Below are positions 15,543 to 25,227 of a DNA stretch of 47,150 nt, piece after piece. Source of the stretch: CAZEGV01 sp964511645 (GTDB taxonomy: Bacteria; Bacteroidota; Bacteroidia; Cytophagales; JAAEPT01). The position numbers and the translations under genes are program-made. The notes beneath the pieces are model-generated. The model did not search any database and had not been told where the DNA came from. It saw only the letters and a program-made list of their open reading frames with translations. The stretch is from contig CAZEGV010000011.1 of assembly GCA_964511645.1 (NCBI GenBank), positions 1 to 47,150 of the forward strand, written 5' to 3'. The first letter of the stretch is position 1. The number at the start of each line of letters is the position of its first letter.

Positions 15543-18500
15543 ATGGCTTTTAAGAAGAATAATGCTGTTAATTCCGATTTCTCAAAAATAACATTGAGCT
15601 TGGCATCGCCTGAGTCAATTCTTGAGAGATCTTATGGCGAGGTAACTCAGCCGGAAACGATTAATTATAGAACATATAAACCAGAAATGGGAGGTTTGTT
15701 CTGTGAAAGAATATTTGGACCTGTTAAGGATTGGGAATGCCATTGTGGGAAATACAAGCGTATTCGTTACAAAGGAATTATCTGTGATAGATGTGGGGTT
15801 GAAGTAACAGAGAAAAAAGTAAGACGTGAAAGAATGGGACATGTGGAATTAGTAGTTCCTGTAGCTCATATTTGGTATTTCCGTTCATTGCCTAACAAAA
15901 TAGGATATTTATTGGGTCTTCCGACTAAAAAATTAGACCAAATTATTTACTACGAAAGATTTGTAGTAATTCAAGCTGGTGTTAAGGCTGAAGATGGAAT
16001 TGAATATTTAGAATACTTAACTGAGGATGAGTATTTAGATATTATAGATAAACTTCCAAGAGAAAATCAACAATTAGATAATAGTGACCCAAACAAGTTT
16101 ATCGCTAAAATGGGTGCTGATGCATTAGAAATGTTATTGTCAAGATTAGACTTAGATACTCTTTCTGCTGACTTGCGTCACAAAGCATCTAATGAAACTT
16201 CTCAACAACGTAAAGCAGAAGCTTTAAAACGTTTAAAAGTAATTGAGTCATTCAGAGATTCTCGTAAGAGAATTGAAAATAGACCAGAATGGATGATTAT
16301 CCGTATGGTTCCAGTGATTCCGCCAGAATTAAGACCATTAGTACCATTGGATGGTGGACGTTTTGCAACCTCTGATTTGAATGATTTATACAGAAGAGTT
16401 ATTATTAGAAATAATCGTCTGAAAAGATTAATTGAGATCAAAGCTCCAGAAGTAATATTACGTAATGAAAAACGTATGCTTCAGGAAGCAGTAGATTCTT
16501 TATTTGATAATTCACGTAAAGTAAATGCTGTTAAAGCTGATGGTAATCGTTCTCTTAAATCTTTGAGCGATATGCTTAAAGGTAAACAAGGGCGTTTCCG
16601 TCAAAATTTATTAGGTAAGCGTGTAGATTATTCAGGTCGTTCTGTAATTGTAGTAGGACCAGAGTTGAAACTTCATGAGTGTGGATTGCCTAAGCAAATG
16701 GCAGCAGAGTTATTCAAGCCCTTTGTAATCAGGAAACTGATTGAAAGAGGAATTGTAAAGACTGTAAAATCTGCTAAGAAAATAGTTGACAGAAAAGACC
16801 CTGTAGTATGGGATATTCTTGAGAATGTTTTAAAAGGACATCCAATTCTTTTAAATCGTGCCCCTACATTACACCGATTAGGTATTCAAGCTTTCCAACC
16901 TAAATTGATAGAAGGTAAAGCAATTCAGTTACATCCATTAGTATGTACCGCATTTAATGCCGATTTTGATGGTGACCAGATGGCCGTGCATGTACCGCTT
17001 GGTAATGCCGCTGTATTGGAAGCTTCATTATTAATGTTGGCATCTCATAACATATTGAATCCAGCTAATGGTAAACCAATTGCTGTACCATCTCAAGACA
17101 TGGTATTAGGGCTGTATTACTTAACAAAAGGTAGACGTTCTACTGACAATGAGGTAGTAAAAGGTGAGGACATGACTTTTTATGGTGCTGAAGAAGTAAT
17201 CATTGCTTTAAATGAAGGTAAGTTAGATAAAAATGCTTGTATTAAAGTAAAAGTATCTATCAGAGAAGATGGTGAGCTTGTAGACAAAGTAATTGAAACG
17301 GTAGCAGGTCGTGTTATATTTAACACACTTATGCCTAAAGAAGTAGGTTATATAGATGAATTGTTGACTAAGAAAAAATTACAAGAGATAATCTCTAGAG
17401 TGTTTAAGGAAGCAGGAATGGCAGCCACAGCTCATTTCTTGGATGATATCAAACACTTAGGATTTACGATTGCCTACAAAGGTGGTTTATCTATTGGTCT
17501 TGGTGATATCATGATTCCTGTCGAAAAAGCTGAATTGGTAGCAAATGCTAAGAAAGAGGTTGACGGAGTTTGGAATAATTATTTAATGGGGCTTATTACA
17601 GATAATGAGCGTTATAACCAAGTAATTGATATTTGGACTAGAGTAAACTCTCAGCTTACTGATACTTTAATGACTCAATTAGAGGCAGAAGATCAAGGGT
17701 TTAACTCTATTTATATGATGATGCACTCAGGAGCACGTGGTTCTCGTGAACAAATTCGTCAGTTAGGTGGAATGAGAGGCTTGATGGCAAAGCCACAGAA
17801 AAACTTAGCAGGATCTGTAGGAGCTATTATTGAAAACCCGATTTTATCTAACTTTAAAGAAGGATTAGATGTAATTGAATACTTTATTTCTACTCACGGT
17901 GCTCGTAAAGGTCTTGCCGATACAGCTCTTAAAACAGCCGATGCAGGTTATTTGACTCGTAGATTGGTAGATGTAGCACAAGATGTAGTTGTCAATGAAG
18001 CAGATTGTGGTACTTTAAGAGGTTTAGAAGTATCTGCCCTTAAAGACAATGACGATATAGTAGAATCTTTATTCGAAAGAATATTAGGTAGAGTTTCTGT
18101 ACATGATGTTTATCACCCAGATACTAATGAAATAATAGTAAAAGCTGGAGATCAAATAGTAGAAGAAATTGCTGCTGAAATAGAGGAAGCTAAAATTGAG
18201 ACAGTAGAGATTCGCTCAGTTTTAACTTGTGAATCAGCAAGAGGTGTTTGTACGAAATGTTATGGGCGTAACCTTTCTTCTGGTACAATGGTGACAGTAG
18301 GAGAGGCTGTAGGTGTAATTGCCGCTCAGTCAATCGGTGAGCCAGGTACTCAGCTTACACTTAGAACATTCCACGTAGGTGGTACAGCATCTAATATTGC
18401 TGTAGACGCTACAATAACTGCAAAAGGTGTAGGTACTGTAGTCTTCGAAGATGTTCGATTTATTGAAACAGAAAACGAAGAAGGAGAAAAAGTAAAAATA

Positions 18501-19856
18501 ATTTTAGGAAGAGCTGGAGAGATTCAGGTGATTGAGCCTAAAACGAAAAAAATATTAATGACCCAAAATGTTCCTTATGGTTCATTCTTACATGTTGAAG
18601 ACGGTGAGAAAGTGAAAAAAGGAGCTAAGATTTGTAATTGGGATCCTTATAATGCTGTGATTATTTCTGAATTCTCAGGTAAGATTGAATTTGAATCTGT
18701 AGAAATAGGTATTACATATAAAGAGGAATCTGATGATCATACAGGTCACGCAGAAAAAATTGTAATTGAAACTAAAGACAAAGCTAAAAATCCGGCTATT
18801 AACGTAGCAGCGGTTGATGGTGGAGATGATAGAGCGTATAATTTACCAGTAGGTGCTCACATTTCGGTTGAAGATGGTCAGAAAATACAAGCTGGTCAGG
18901 TATTAGCTAAAATACCAAGAACAGGTGGGAAGACTAGTGATATTACAGGGGGACTTCCTCGTGTGACAGAATTATTTGAAGCAAGAAACCCATCTAACCC
19001 TGCAGTAGTGTCAGAGATTGATGGTGTTGTTACTTATGGTGGAGTTAAGAGAGGGAATAGAGAAATTTTCATTGAGTCTAAGGATGGTGTGAAAAAGAAA
19101 TATTTCGTTTCATTATCGAAACACATTTTAGTACAGGATAATGATTATGTGAAAGCAGGTTACCCTTTATCTGATGGTGTAATTACTCCAGCAGATATTC
19201 TTGCAATCAAAGGACCTACGGCAGTACAAGAGTATATTGTGAATGAAACTCAGGAGGTATATCGCCTACAAGGAGTGAAAATCAATGATAAACACTTAGA
19301 ATGTATCGTTCGTCAAATGATGAGAAAGGTAGAAGTGATTGATGCAGGTGATACAATCTTCTTGAATAATCAAATTGCAGATAAACAAGAGTTTATGCGT
19401 CAAAATGATGATATTCTTGATAAGAAAGTAGTAACTGATGCAGGTGATAGCACTGAGCTTAAACCAGGTATGTTGATTAGCCCTAGAAAATTAAGAGATG
19501 AAAATTCTAAACTAAGAAGACAAGATCAGAAACTTGTTAAAGTTAGAGATGCACAACCTGCAGTTTCTAAACCAACGTTAAGAGGTATTACAAGATCATC
19601 TTTAGGTACAGATAGTTTTATGTCTGCGGCTTCATTCCAAGAGACTACTAAAGTCTTGAGTGAGGCGTCTATTCAAGGAAAAGCCGATGAATTAAAAGGA
19701 TTAAAAGAAAATGTTATTGTTGGACACTTAATACCTGCGGGTACAGGAATGAGACAATGGGATAATATCATTGTTGCCAACAAAGATGAGTATGAAACTT
19801 TAAAATCAAAAACTACTTCAGAAAGTGTAAAACCTTCTGAATCAGTGAATGCTTAA
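15543..19856 (+). CDS. rpoC: DNA-directed RNA polymerase subunit beta'
   Basis: Beta-prime subunit, 1437 residues. Zinc site 1 in the clamp uses C66, C68, C81 and C84. The catalytic loop NADFDGD (472-478) holds the three aspartates that bind the active-site magnesium. The trigger-loop region has GEAVGVIAAQSIGEPGTQLT, preceded by the second zinc site (CESARGVCTKCYG). The C-terminus ends in a Ser/Lys-rich tail. The stop overlaps the next ATG by one base (TAATG), so the DUF3467 gene is translationally coupled. Confidence 0.98.
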   Translation: MAFKKNNAVNSDFSKITLSLASPESILERSYGEVTQPETINYRTYKPEMGGLFCERIFGPVKDWECHCGKYKRIRYKGIICDRCGVEVTEKKVRRERMGHVELVVPVAHIWYFRSLPNKIGYLLGLPTKKLDQIIYYERFVVIQAGVKAEDGIEYLEYLTEDEYLDIIDKLPRENQQLDNSDPNKFIAKMGADALEMLLSRLDLDTLSADLRHKASNETSQQRKAEALKRLKVIESFRDSRKRIENRPEWMIIRMVPVIPPELRPLVPLDGGRFATSDLNDLYRRVIIRNNRLKRLIEIKAPEVILRNEKRMLQEAVDSLFDNSRKVNAVKADGNRSLKSLSDMLKGKQGRFRQNLLGKRVDYSGRSVIVVGPELKLHECGLPKQMAAELFKPFVIRKLIERGIVKTVKSAKKIVDRKDPVVWDILENVLKGHPILLNRAPTLHRLGIQAFQPKLIEGKAIQLHPLVCTAFNADFDGDQMAVHVPLGNAAVLEASLLMLASHNILNPANGKPIAVPSQDMVLGLYYLTKGRRSTDNEVVKGEDMTFYGAEEVIIALNEGKLDKNACIKVKVSIREDGELVDKVIETVAGRVIFNTLMPKEVGYIDELLTKKKLQEIISRVFKEAGMAATAHFLDDIKHLGFTIAYKGGLSIGLGDIMIPVEKAELVANAKKEVDGVWNNYLMGLITDNERYNQVIDIWTRVNSQLTDTLMTQLEAEDQGFNSIYMMMHSGARGSREQIRQLGGMRGLMAKPQKNLAGSVGAIIENPILSNFKEGLDVIEYFISTHGARKGLADTALKTADAGYLTRRLVDVAQDVVVNEADCGTLRGLEVSALKDNDDIVESLFERILGRVSVHDVYHPDTNEIIVKAGDQIVEEIAAEIEEAKIETVEIRSVLTCESARGVCTKCYGRNLSSGTMVTVGEAVGVIAAQSIGEPGTQLTLRTFHVGGTASNIAVDATITAKGVGTVVFEDVRFIETENEEGEKVKIILGRAGEIQVIEPKTKKILMTQNVPYGSFLHVEDGEKVKKGAKICNWDPYNAVIISEFSGKIEFESVEIGITYKEESDDHTGHAEKIVIETKDKAKNPAINVAAVDGGDDRAYNLPVGAHISVEDGQKIQAGQVLAKIPRTGGKTSDITGGLPRVTELFEARNPSNPAVVSEIDGVVTYGGVKRGNREIFIESKDGVKKKYFVSLSKHILVQDNDYVKAGYPLSDGVITPADILAIKGPTAVQEYIVNETQEVYRLQGVKINDKHLECIVRQMMRKVEVIDAGDTIFLNNQIADKQEFMRQNDDILDKKVVTDAGDSTELKPGMLISPRKLRDENSKLRRQDQKLVKVRDAQPAVSKPTLRGITRSSLGTDSFMSAASFQETTKVLSEASIQGKADELKGLKENVIVGHLIPAGTGMRQWDNIIVANKDEYETLKSKTTSESVKPSESVNA

Positions 19857-20173
19857 TGGAACAAAACGAACAAAATACAGAACAACTTAATATAGAGCTA
19901 TCAGAAGAAATCGCTGAGGGAGTGTACGCTAACTTGGCAATGATTGCTCATTCTAACAGTGAGTTTGTTGTAGATTTTATAAGAATGATGCCCGGAGTAC
20001 CTAAGGCAAAAGTAAAGTCTAGAATTATACTAACACCAGAACATGCTAAACGCCTTATGCTTGCTTTGAATGATAATATTCGAAAGTATGAAGAGGCTTT
20101 TAGTGAAATTAAGTTGGAGAATGGTGGACCAAAGATTCCGATGAACTTTGGCGGTACTATAGGTGAAGCGTAA
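19856..20173 (+). CDS. DUF3467 family protein
   Basis: Small acidic protein of 105 residues with no signal peptide or membrane segment. The pattern ANLAMIAHSNSEFVVDF, then RMMPGVPKAKVKSRIILTPEHAKRL and a helix LNDNIRKYEEAF, is the DUF3467 signature. Function is unknown. Its ATG overlaps the rpoC stop by one base and a new promoter follows its stop, so it is the last gene of the rpoBC transcript. That placement hints at a link to transcription or translation, but nothing in the sequence shows which. Confidence 0.85.
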   Translation: MEQNEQNTEQLNIELSEEIAEGVYANLAMIAHSNSEFVVDFIRMMPGVPKAKVKSRIILTPEHAKRLMLALNDNIRKYEEAFSEIKLENGGPKIPMNFGGTIGEA

Positions 20174-20188
20174 ATAAATAAAAATAAG

Positions 20189-20219
20189 TTTGTAAGAGAT
20201 AAAAAGTATTGTATCTTTG
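20189..20219 (+). promoter_or_regulatory. promoter of the rpsL-rpsG-fusA-rpsJ operon
   Basis: TTTG at 20189-20192, 19 bases, TATCTTTG at 20212-20219: a perfect consensus promoter, followed by the CAAACCC discriminator. The leader to rpsL is short and A/T-rich. Confidence 0.85.
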
Positions 20220-20255
20220 CAAACCCAAAAAGTAACTTATATAAATATAATATAA

Positions 20256-20630
20256 ATGCCTACTATACAACAGCTAGTAAGAAAAGGGAGAGTTAAGACT
20301 GTTTCAAAGTCTAAGTCACCAGCATTGGACTCATGTCCTCAACGAAGAGGAGTGTGTACAAGGGTGTATACCGCAACTCCTAAAAAGCCTAACTCAGCAA
20401 TGAGAAAAGTGGCTAGAGTAAGATTAACAAATGGTAAAGAAGTAAATGCTTATATCCCGGGAGAGGGACATAATTTACAAGAACACTCAATTGTTTTGAT
20501 TAGAGGAGGAAGAGTAAAAGACCTTCCAGGTGTAAGATACCACATCATTCGTGGAGCTTTGGATACAGCAGGAGTAGCTGGAAGATTGCAAAGAAGATCT
20601 AAATATGGTGCTAAAAAACCTAAAAAATAA
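20256..20630 (+). CDS. rpsL: 30S ribosomal protein S12
   Basis: S12, 124 residues, lies at the decoding centre. The TPKKPNSAMRK loop (41-51) and GGRVKDLPGVRYH (84-96) are intact, with lysines at 43, 44 and 88, so none of the classical streptomycin-resistance changes is seen. First gene of the str operon, preceded by a consensus promoter. Confidence 0.98.
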   Translation: MPTIQQLVRKGRVKTVSKSKSPALDSCPQRRGVCTRVYTATPKKPNSAMRKVARVRLTNGKEVNAYIPGEGHNLQEHSIVLIRGGRVKDLPGVRYHIIRGALDTAGVAGRLQRRSKYGAKKPKK

Positions 20631-20638
20631 GATAAGAG

Positions 20639-21106
20639 ATGAGAAAATCTAAACCAAAAAAACGATACATTTTACCAGATCCTAAATTTAAGGATGTGAT
20701 GGTGACTAAGTTTGTAAACAACTTAATGCTAGACGGTAAAAAATCAAGGGCATACTCTATTTTTTACCAAGCATGTGATTTAGTAGAGAAAAAAACTGAA
20801 GAAGGTGGATTAGAAACTTGGAAAAAAGCATTAGGCAATGTAATGCCAAATGTAGAAGTGAAAAGTAGACGAGTTGGTGGTGCTACATTTCAAGTTCCAA
20901 TGGAAGTTCGTCCAGATAGAAAAGTTTCATTAGGAATGAAGTGGATGATTAAATATTCGCGTGCTCGTCATGAAAATACAATGGTAGAAAAGTTAGCGGG
21001 AGAAATCATTGCTGCTTCTAAAGGAGAGGGAGCTGCAGTTAAGAAGAGAGAAGATACTCTTCGTATGGCTGAAGCAAATAAAGCATTCTCACACTTTAGA
21101 TTTTAA
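20639..21106 (+). CDS. rpsG: 30S ribosomal protein S7
   Basis: S7, 155 residues, nucleates the 30S head and touches the E-site tRNA. Helical core with FVNNLMLDGKKSRAYSIFYQ and VEVKSRRVGGATFQVPMEV; the C-terminus ends MAEANKAFSHFRF, the short form of the family. Lies eight bases after rpsL and nine before fusA. Confidence 0.98.
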   Translation: MRKSKPKKRYILPDPKFKDVMVTKFVNNLMLDGKKSRAYSIFYQACDLVEKKTEEGGLETWKKALGNVMPNVEVKSRRVGGATFQVPMEVRPDRKVSLGMKWMIKYSRARHENTMVEKLAGEIIAASKGEGAAVKKREDTLRMAEANKAFSHFRF

Positions 21107-21115
21107 TATTGAGTA

Positions 21116-23209
21116 ATGGCAAGAGATTTAAGATACACTAGAAATATAGGGATTGCTGCACATATTGACGCAGGTAAAACCACAACTACAGAGCGAATTC
21201 TTTATTACGCAGGAATTAGCCATAAAATTGGTGAAGTTCATGATGGTGCAGCTACAATGGACTGGATGGAGCAAGAGCAAGAAAGAGGTATTACTATTAC
21301 TTCTGCTGCTACTACCGTTAATTGGAATTACAGAGATCAAGATTATCATGTAAACATTATTGACACACCTGGTCATGTTGATTTTACTGTTGAAGTAAAT
21401 CGTTCATTACGTGTATTGGATGGTCTAGTGTTTTTGTTTAGTGCAGTTGATGGTGTAGAACCTCAATCTGAAACTAACTGGAGGCTTGCAGACAATTATA
21501 AAGTTCCTAGAATAGGGTTCGTTAATAAAATGGATCGACAGGGGGCAGACTTTTTAAATGTTTGTAAACAAGTAAAAGAAATGTTAGGTAGTGAGGCAGT
21601 GGCTTTACAATTACCTATCGGATCAGAAGATGACTTTAGAGGAGTTGTCGATTTAGTGAACTTTAAAGGGTTAATCTGGAACGAAGAAGATAAAGGAATG
21701 ACTTTTGAAGAAATTCCTATTCCTGACGACATGCTTGAAGAGGCTACTGAGTACCGTGAGAAATTACTAGAAGCAGTTGCTGAATGTGATGATACACTCA
21801 TGGAGAAGTTTTTCGAAGATCCTAACTCAATTACTGAAGCTGAAGTAATAGCTGCTTTAAGAGAAGCAACTATTTCAATGAAAATTGTCCCAATGTTATG
21901 TGGGTCTGCTTTTAAGAATAAAGGCGTACAAACAATGTTGGATTATGTGATGTCTATTTTACCTTCACCAGTAGAAAAAGAAGCTATTTACGGGATTGAT
22001 CCTCATACAGAAGAAGAGATTTCTAGAAAGCCTTCTTATGACGAACCATTTTGTGCATTAGCTTTTAAAATTGCAACGGATCCTTTCGTAGGTCGTTTAT
22101 GCTTTATTAGAGCTTATTCGGGTATGTTGGAAGCAGGTTCTTATGTATTGAATAACACTAGTGGAAAGAAAGAGCGTATTTCTCGTATTTTCCAAATGCA
22201 TGCGAATAAACAAAACTCTATACCTCAATTAGGTGCGGGTGATATCGGTGCAGTTGTTGGATTTAAGAGTATGAAAACAGGGGATACTCTGTCAGATATA
22301 AAACATCCAATTCAATTAGAGTCAATGGATTTTCCAGAACCTGTAATTGGATACGCTATAGAGCCTAAAACTCAAGCAGATGCTGATAAGTTAGGTGTAG
22401 CAATTGGCAAATTGGTAGAAGAGGATCCTACATTAGTAGTAAATACTGATGTAGAAACTGGTCAAACAATTCTCCGTGGAATGGGTGAACTTCATCTTGA
22501 TGTAATTATGGATCGCCTTAAACGTGAGTTTGGTGTTGAAATAAACCAAGGTGCTCCTCAGGTTGCTTATAAAGAGTGTTTAACTACTACGGTAGAACAC
22601 AGAGAAGTGTATAAGAAACAATCAGGTGGTAGAGGTAAATTTGCTGACATTTCATTTGAAATAGGTCCTAAAGAAGGTGATGAGCCAGGGTTAGAGTTTA
22701 TTGATGAAATTAAGGGTGGTATAATTCCAAAAGAATTCATTCCTTCTATTCAAAAAGGGTTTGAATCGGCTATGAATAACGGTCCTTTAGCAGGGTTTGC
22801 AGTAGACTCTATGCGAGTACGTTTGTTTCATGGTTCTTTCCATGATGTCGATTCGGATAGTTTATCATTTGAATTAGCAGGTCGTTTAGGTTTTAAAACT
22901 GCGGGATCAAAAGCTACTCCTAAATTGTTGGAACCAATAATGAAGGTGGAAGTAATTACTCCAGAAGAGTATACTGGATCTGTAACAGGTGATTTGAATA
23001 AACGAAGAGGTATTATGCAAGGGATGGATTCTAAAGGAACTTCTCAAGTAATTAAGGCGAATGTACCATTGTCAGAGTTGTTTGGTTATATTACAGATTT
23101 AAGAACAATTACCTCTGGTCGTGCTAACGCATCGTTGACATTTGCACAATACGATCAAGTACCAGTAAATATTGCAAAAGAAATAATTAGTAAAGAAGGA
23201 GCTGTATAA
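21116..23209 (+). CDS. fusA: elongation factor G
   Basis: Translocation GTPase, 697 residues. G-domain motifs: AHIDAGKT (15-22), DTPGH (83-87) and NKMD (137-140); domain II follows from about 290, and domains III-V end with the ELFGYITDLRTITSGRA segment typical of EF-G. Full length, no fusidic-acid-type anomalies assessed. Co-transcribed with rpsL and rpsG. Confidence 0.98.
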   Translation: MARDLRYTRNIGIAAHIDAGKTTTTERILYYAGISHKIGEVHDGAATMDWMEQEQERGITITSAATTVNWNYRDQDYHVNIIDTPGHVDFTVEVNRSLRVLDGLVFLFSAVDGVEPQSETNWRLADNYKVPRIGFVNKMDRQGADFLNVCKQVKEMLGSEAVALQLPIGSEDDFRGVVDLVNFKGLIWNEEDKGMTFEEIPIPDDMLEEATEYREKLLEAVAECDDTLMEKFFEDPNSITEAEVIAALREATISMKIVPMLCGSAFKNKGVQTMLDYVMSILPSPVEKEAIYGIDPHTEEEISRKPSYDEPFCALAFKIATDPFVGRLCFIRAYSGMLEAGSYVLNNTSGKKERISRIFQMHANKQNSIPQLGAGDIGAVVGFKSMKTGDTLSDIKHPIQLESMDFPEPVIGYAIEPKTQADADKLGVAIGKLVEEDPTLVVNTDVETGQTILRGMGELHLDVIMDRLKREFGVEINQGAPQVAYKECLTTTVEHREVYKKQSGGRGKFADISFEIGPKEGDEPGLEFIDEIKGGIIPKEFIPSIQKGFESAMNNGPLAGFAVDSMRVRLFHGSFHDVDSDSLSFELAGRLGFKTAGSKATPKLLEPIMKVEVITPEEYTGSVTGDLNKRRGIMQGMDSKGTSQVIKANVPLSELFGYITDLRTITSGRANASLTFAQYDQVPVNIAKEIISKEGAV

Positions 23210-23221
23210 GTATTATAAGAT

Positions 23222-23524
23222 ATGAATCAGAAAATCAGAATAAAACTTAAGTCTTACGACCATAATTTGGTTGATAATTCTTGCGAGAAAATCATACGAG
23301 CGGTAAAGCCTACTGGTGCGATAGTAAACGGACCAATCCCTTTACCAACAAGAAAAGAAAAATTTACAGTTCTTCGTTCACCACACGTGAATAAAAAATC
23401 TCGTGAACAATTTCAATTGTGTACTTACAAAAGAATTGTTGACATATACACAACGAGCACGAAAACGGTAGAAGCATTGATGAAACTTGAATTACCAAGT
23501 GGAGTAGATGTTCAAATAAAATAA
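23222..23524 (+). CDS. rpsJ: 30S ribosomal protein S10
   Basis: S10, 100 residues, in the 30S head and also NusE in antitermination. Shows KIRIKLKSYDHNLVD, GPIPLPTRKEKFTVLRSPHVNKKSREQF and the final strand. Placed as the last gene of the str operon: a terminator-like hairpin and a new promoter separate it from rplC, so it is not the head of the S10 operon here. Confidence 0.98.
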   Translation: MNQKIRIKLKSYDHNLVDNSCEKIIRAVKPTGAIVNGPIPLPTRKEKFTVLRSPHVNKKSREQFQLCTYKRIVDIYTTSTKTVEALMKLELPSGVDVQIK

Positions 23525-23546
23525 TAACTTTCATAGAAAGATGATT

Positions 23547-23580
23547 ATAGGTGTTTTTTGAGGCACTTATGATTTTTTTT
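23547..23580 (+). terminator. terminator after rpsJ
   Basis: ATAGGTG (23547-23553) pairs with CACTTAT (23564-23570, one G-U), then G and eight T residues. A modest stem with a strong T-tract, just before the rplC promoter. Confidence 0.55.
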
Positions 23581-23601
23581 CTGGATAAATTGAAGTAAAG
23601 C

Positions 23602-23631
23602 TTGAATGCTTAGTTAAAATGATTAACTTTG
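23602..23631 (+). promoter_or_regulatory. promoter of the rplC-led S10 cluster
   Basis: TTG at 23602-23604, 19 bases, TAACTTTG at 23624-23631, then CAATCC as at the other translation promoters. The 52-base leader to rplC is A-rich. Confidence 0.8.
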
Positions 23632-23683
23632 CAATCCTTTAAAAGATAGGCAAGGAAAATACTTCAAAAACTATAAGGTTACG

Positions 23684-24301
23684 ATGACTGGATTAATAGG
23701 AAAAAAAATAGGAATGACTAGTGTATACAACAATGGTGTTAATACACCTTGTACACTACTTGAAGTAGGACCTTGTTTTGTTACTCAACTAAAGAATGAA
23801 GAAATAGATGGTTATGCATCTATTCAATTATCTTATGATGAGGCGAAAGAAAAGAATGTGTCTGCTACAATTTTAGGACATTTCAAAAAAGCAGGAGTAA
23901 GTCCTAAGAAAAAAATTGTAGAATTTAGAGACTTCGATAAAGAAGTAGCATTAGGACAAGAATTAAAAATAGATGACATCTTGAAAGAAGGCGAATTTGT
24001 AGACGTAGTAGGTACGTCTAAAGGTAAAGGTTTTCAAGGTGTTGTAAAAAGATATAATTTTGGTGGAGTAGGTCAAGCTACTCACGGTCAGCATAATCGA
24101 CTAAGAGCACCAGGTTCTATCGGTGCGTGTTCTACACCTTCTCGTGTATTCAAAGGAATGAGAATGGGTGGTAGAATGGGAAGTGATAGAGTTAAATCAG
24201 TTAACTTAGAAGTAGTTAAAATACTTTCTGACCGAAACATTGTTTTAGTAAAAGGATCTGTAGCGGGTGCTAAAAATTCATACGTAACTATAGAGAAATA
24301 G
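23684..24301 (+). CDS. rplC: 50S ribosomal protein L3
   Basis: L3, 205 residues, an early-assembly protein whose long loop reaches toward the peptidyl transferase centre. N-terminal MTGLIGKKIGMTSVY and the loop region GQATHGQHNRLRAPGSIG followed by GMRMGGRMGSDRV are diagnostic. First gene after the new promoter; two bases to rplD. Confidence 0.98.
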   Translation: MTGLIGKKIGMTSVYNNGVNTPCTLLEVGPCFVTQLKNEEIDGYASIQLSYDEAKEKNVSATILGHFKKAGVSPKKKIVEFRDFDKEVALGQELKIDDILKEGEFVDVVGTSKGKGFQGVVKRYNFGGVGQATHGQHNRLRAPGSIGACSTPSRVFKGMRMGGRMGSDRVKSVNLEVVKILSDRNIVLVKGSVAGAKNSYVTIEK

Positions 24302-24303
24302 TC

Positions 24304-24927
24304 ATGGAGTTATCAGTAATTAATATACAAGGAAAAAAATCAGCTAAGACGGTACAATTGTCTGACGCAGTTTTTGGGGTAGAACCTAATGATCATGCTA
24401 TTTATCTTGATGTAAAACAACATTTAGCAAATAGACGTCAAGGAACTCATAAAGCAAAAGGAAGATCTGAAATCACTGGATCTACTCGTAAGATAAAGAA
24501 ACAAAAAGGTACTGGTACAGCTCGTGCGGGAAGTATTAAGTCACCTGTGTTCAGAGGTGGGGGTAGAGTATTTGGACCTACGCCAAGAGATTACAGCTTT
24601 AAATTAAATAAGAAGTTAAAAGTAGTAGCGAGAAAATCAGCTTTATCATATAAAGCATCGTTAGAATCGTTAGTGATACTTGAAGACTTTACGATGGAAA
24701 AAGCAAAGACAAAGGAATTTGTAAACATACTATCTAACCTTGATGTTAAAGGTAGAGTATTGTTTGTCTTACCATCGAATAACGAAAACATTTATAAATC
24801 AGGGCGAAATATTCCTAAAGTAAACATTGTTACAGCTGATCAATTAAGTACTTACGATGTACTTAATGCAGAGAAGTTGTTCATGTTAGAAGGTTCTATT
24901 TCAATAGTTGAAGAAATATTAAAATAA
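24304..24927 (+). CDS. rplD: 50S ribosomal protein L4
   Basis: L4, 207 residues, lines the exit tunnel and in E. coli also represses the S10 operon. The extended basic loop (about 40-95, with TRKIKKQKGTGTARAGS) and the globular part beginning KLKVVARKSAL are present. The stop overlaps the rplW start (TAATG), giving translational coupling. Confidence 0.98.
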   Translation: MELSVINIQGKKSAKTVQLSDAVFGVEPNDHAIYLDVKQHLANRRQGTHKAKGRSEITGSTRKIKKQKGTGTARAGSIKSPVFRGGGRVFGPTPRDYSFKLNKKLKVVARKSALSYKASLESLVILEDFTMEKAKTKEFVNILSNLDVKGRVLFVLPSNNENIYKSGRNIPKVNIVTADQLSTYDVLNAEKLFMLEGSISIVEEILK

Positions 24928-25214
24928 TGAGCATTCTAATAAAACCTTTAATCACAGAGAAAGTATCTAAATTGAATGAACAAAGCCAATTCGGATTTGT
25001 TGTAAATAAAGATGCTAACAAAATTGAGATTAAAAAAGAAGTAGAGAAAGTATATGGAGTAACTGTGCTTTCCGTCAAAACTATGATTACTGCTGGTAAA
25101 TCTAAATCTAGATACACAAAATCTGGAGCGATGAACGGTAAGACTCAATCATATAAAAAAGCGATAGTTACCCTTAAAGAAGGTGAAATTATAGATTTCT
25201 ATAGCGGAATTTAA
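24927..25214 (+). CDS. rplW: 50S ribosomal protein L23
   Basis: L23, 95 residues, sits at the tunnel exit and docks SRP and trigger factor. ILIKPLITEKVSKLNE at the start and the FVVNKDANKIEIKKEVEKVY helix-strand unit identify it. Starts within the rplD stop; 13 bases before rplB. Confidence 0.97.
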   Translation: MSILIKPLITEKVSKLNEQSQFGFVVNKDANKIEIKKEVEKVYGVTVLSVKTMITAGKSKSRYTKSGAMNGKTQSYKKAIVTLKEGEIIDFYSGI

Positions 25215-25227
25215 GAATTAGAGAAAG

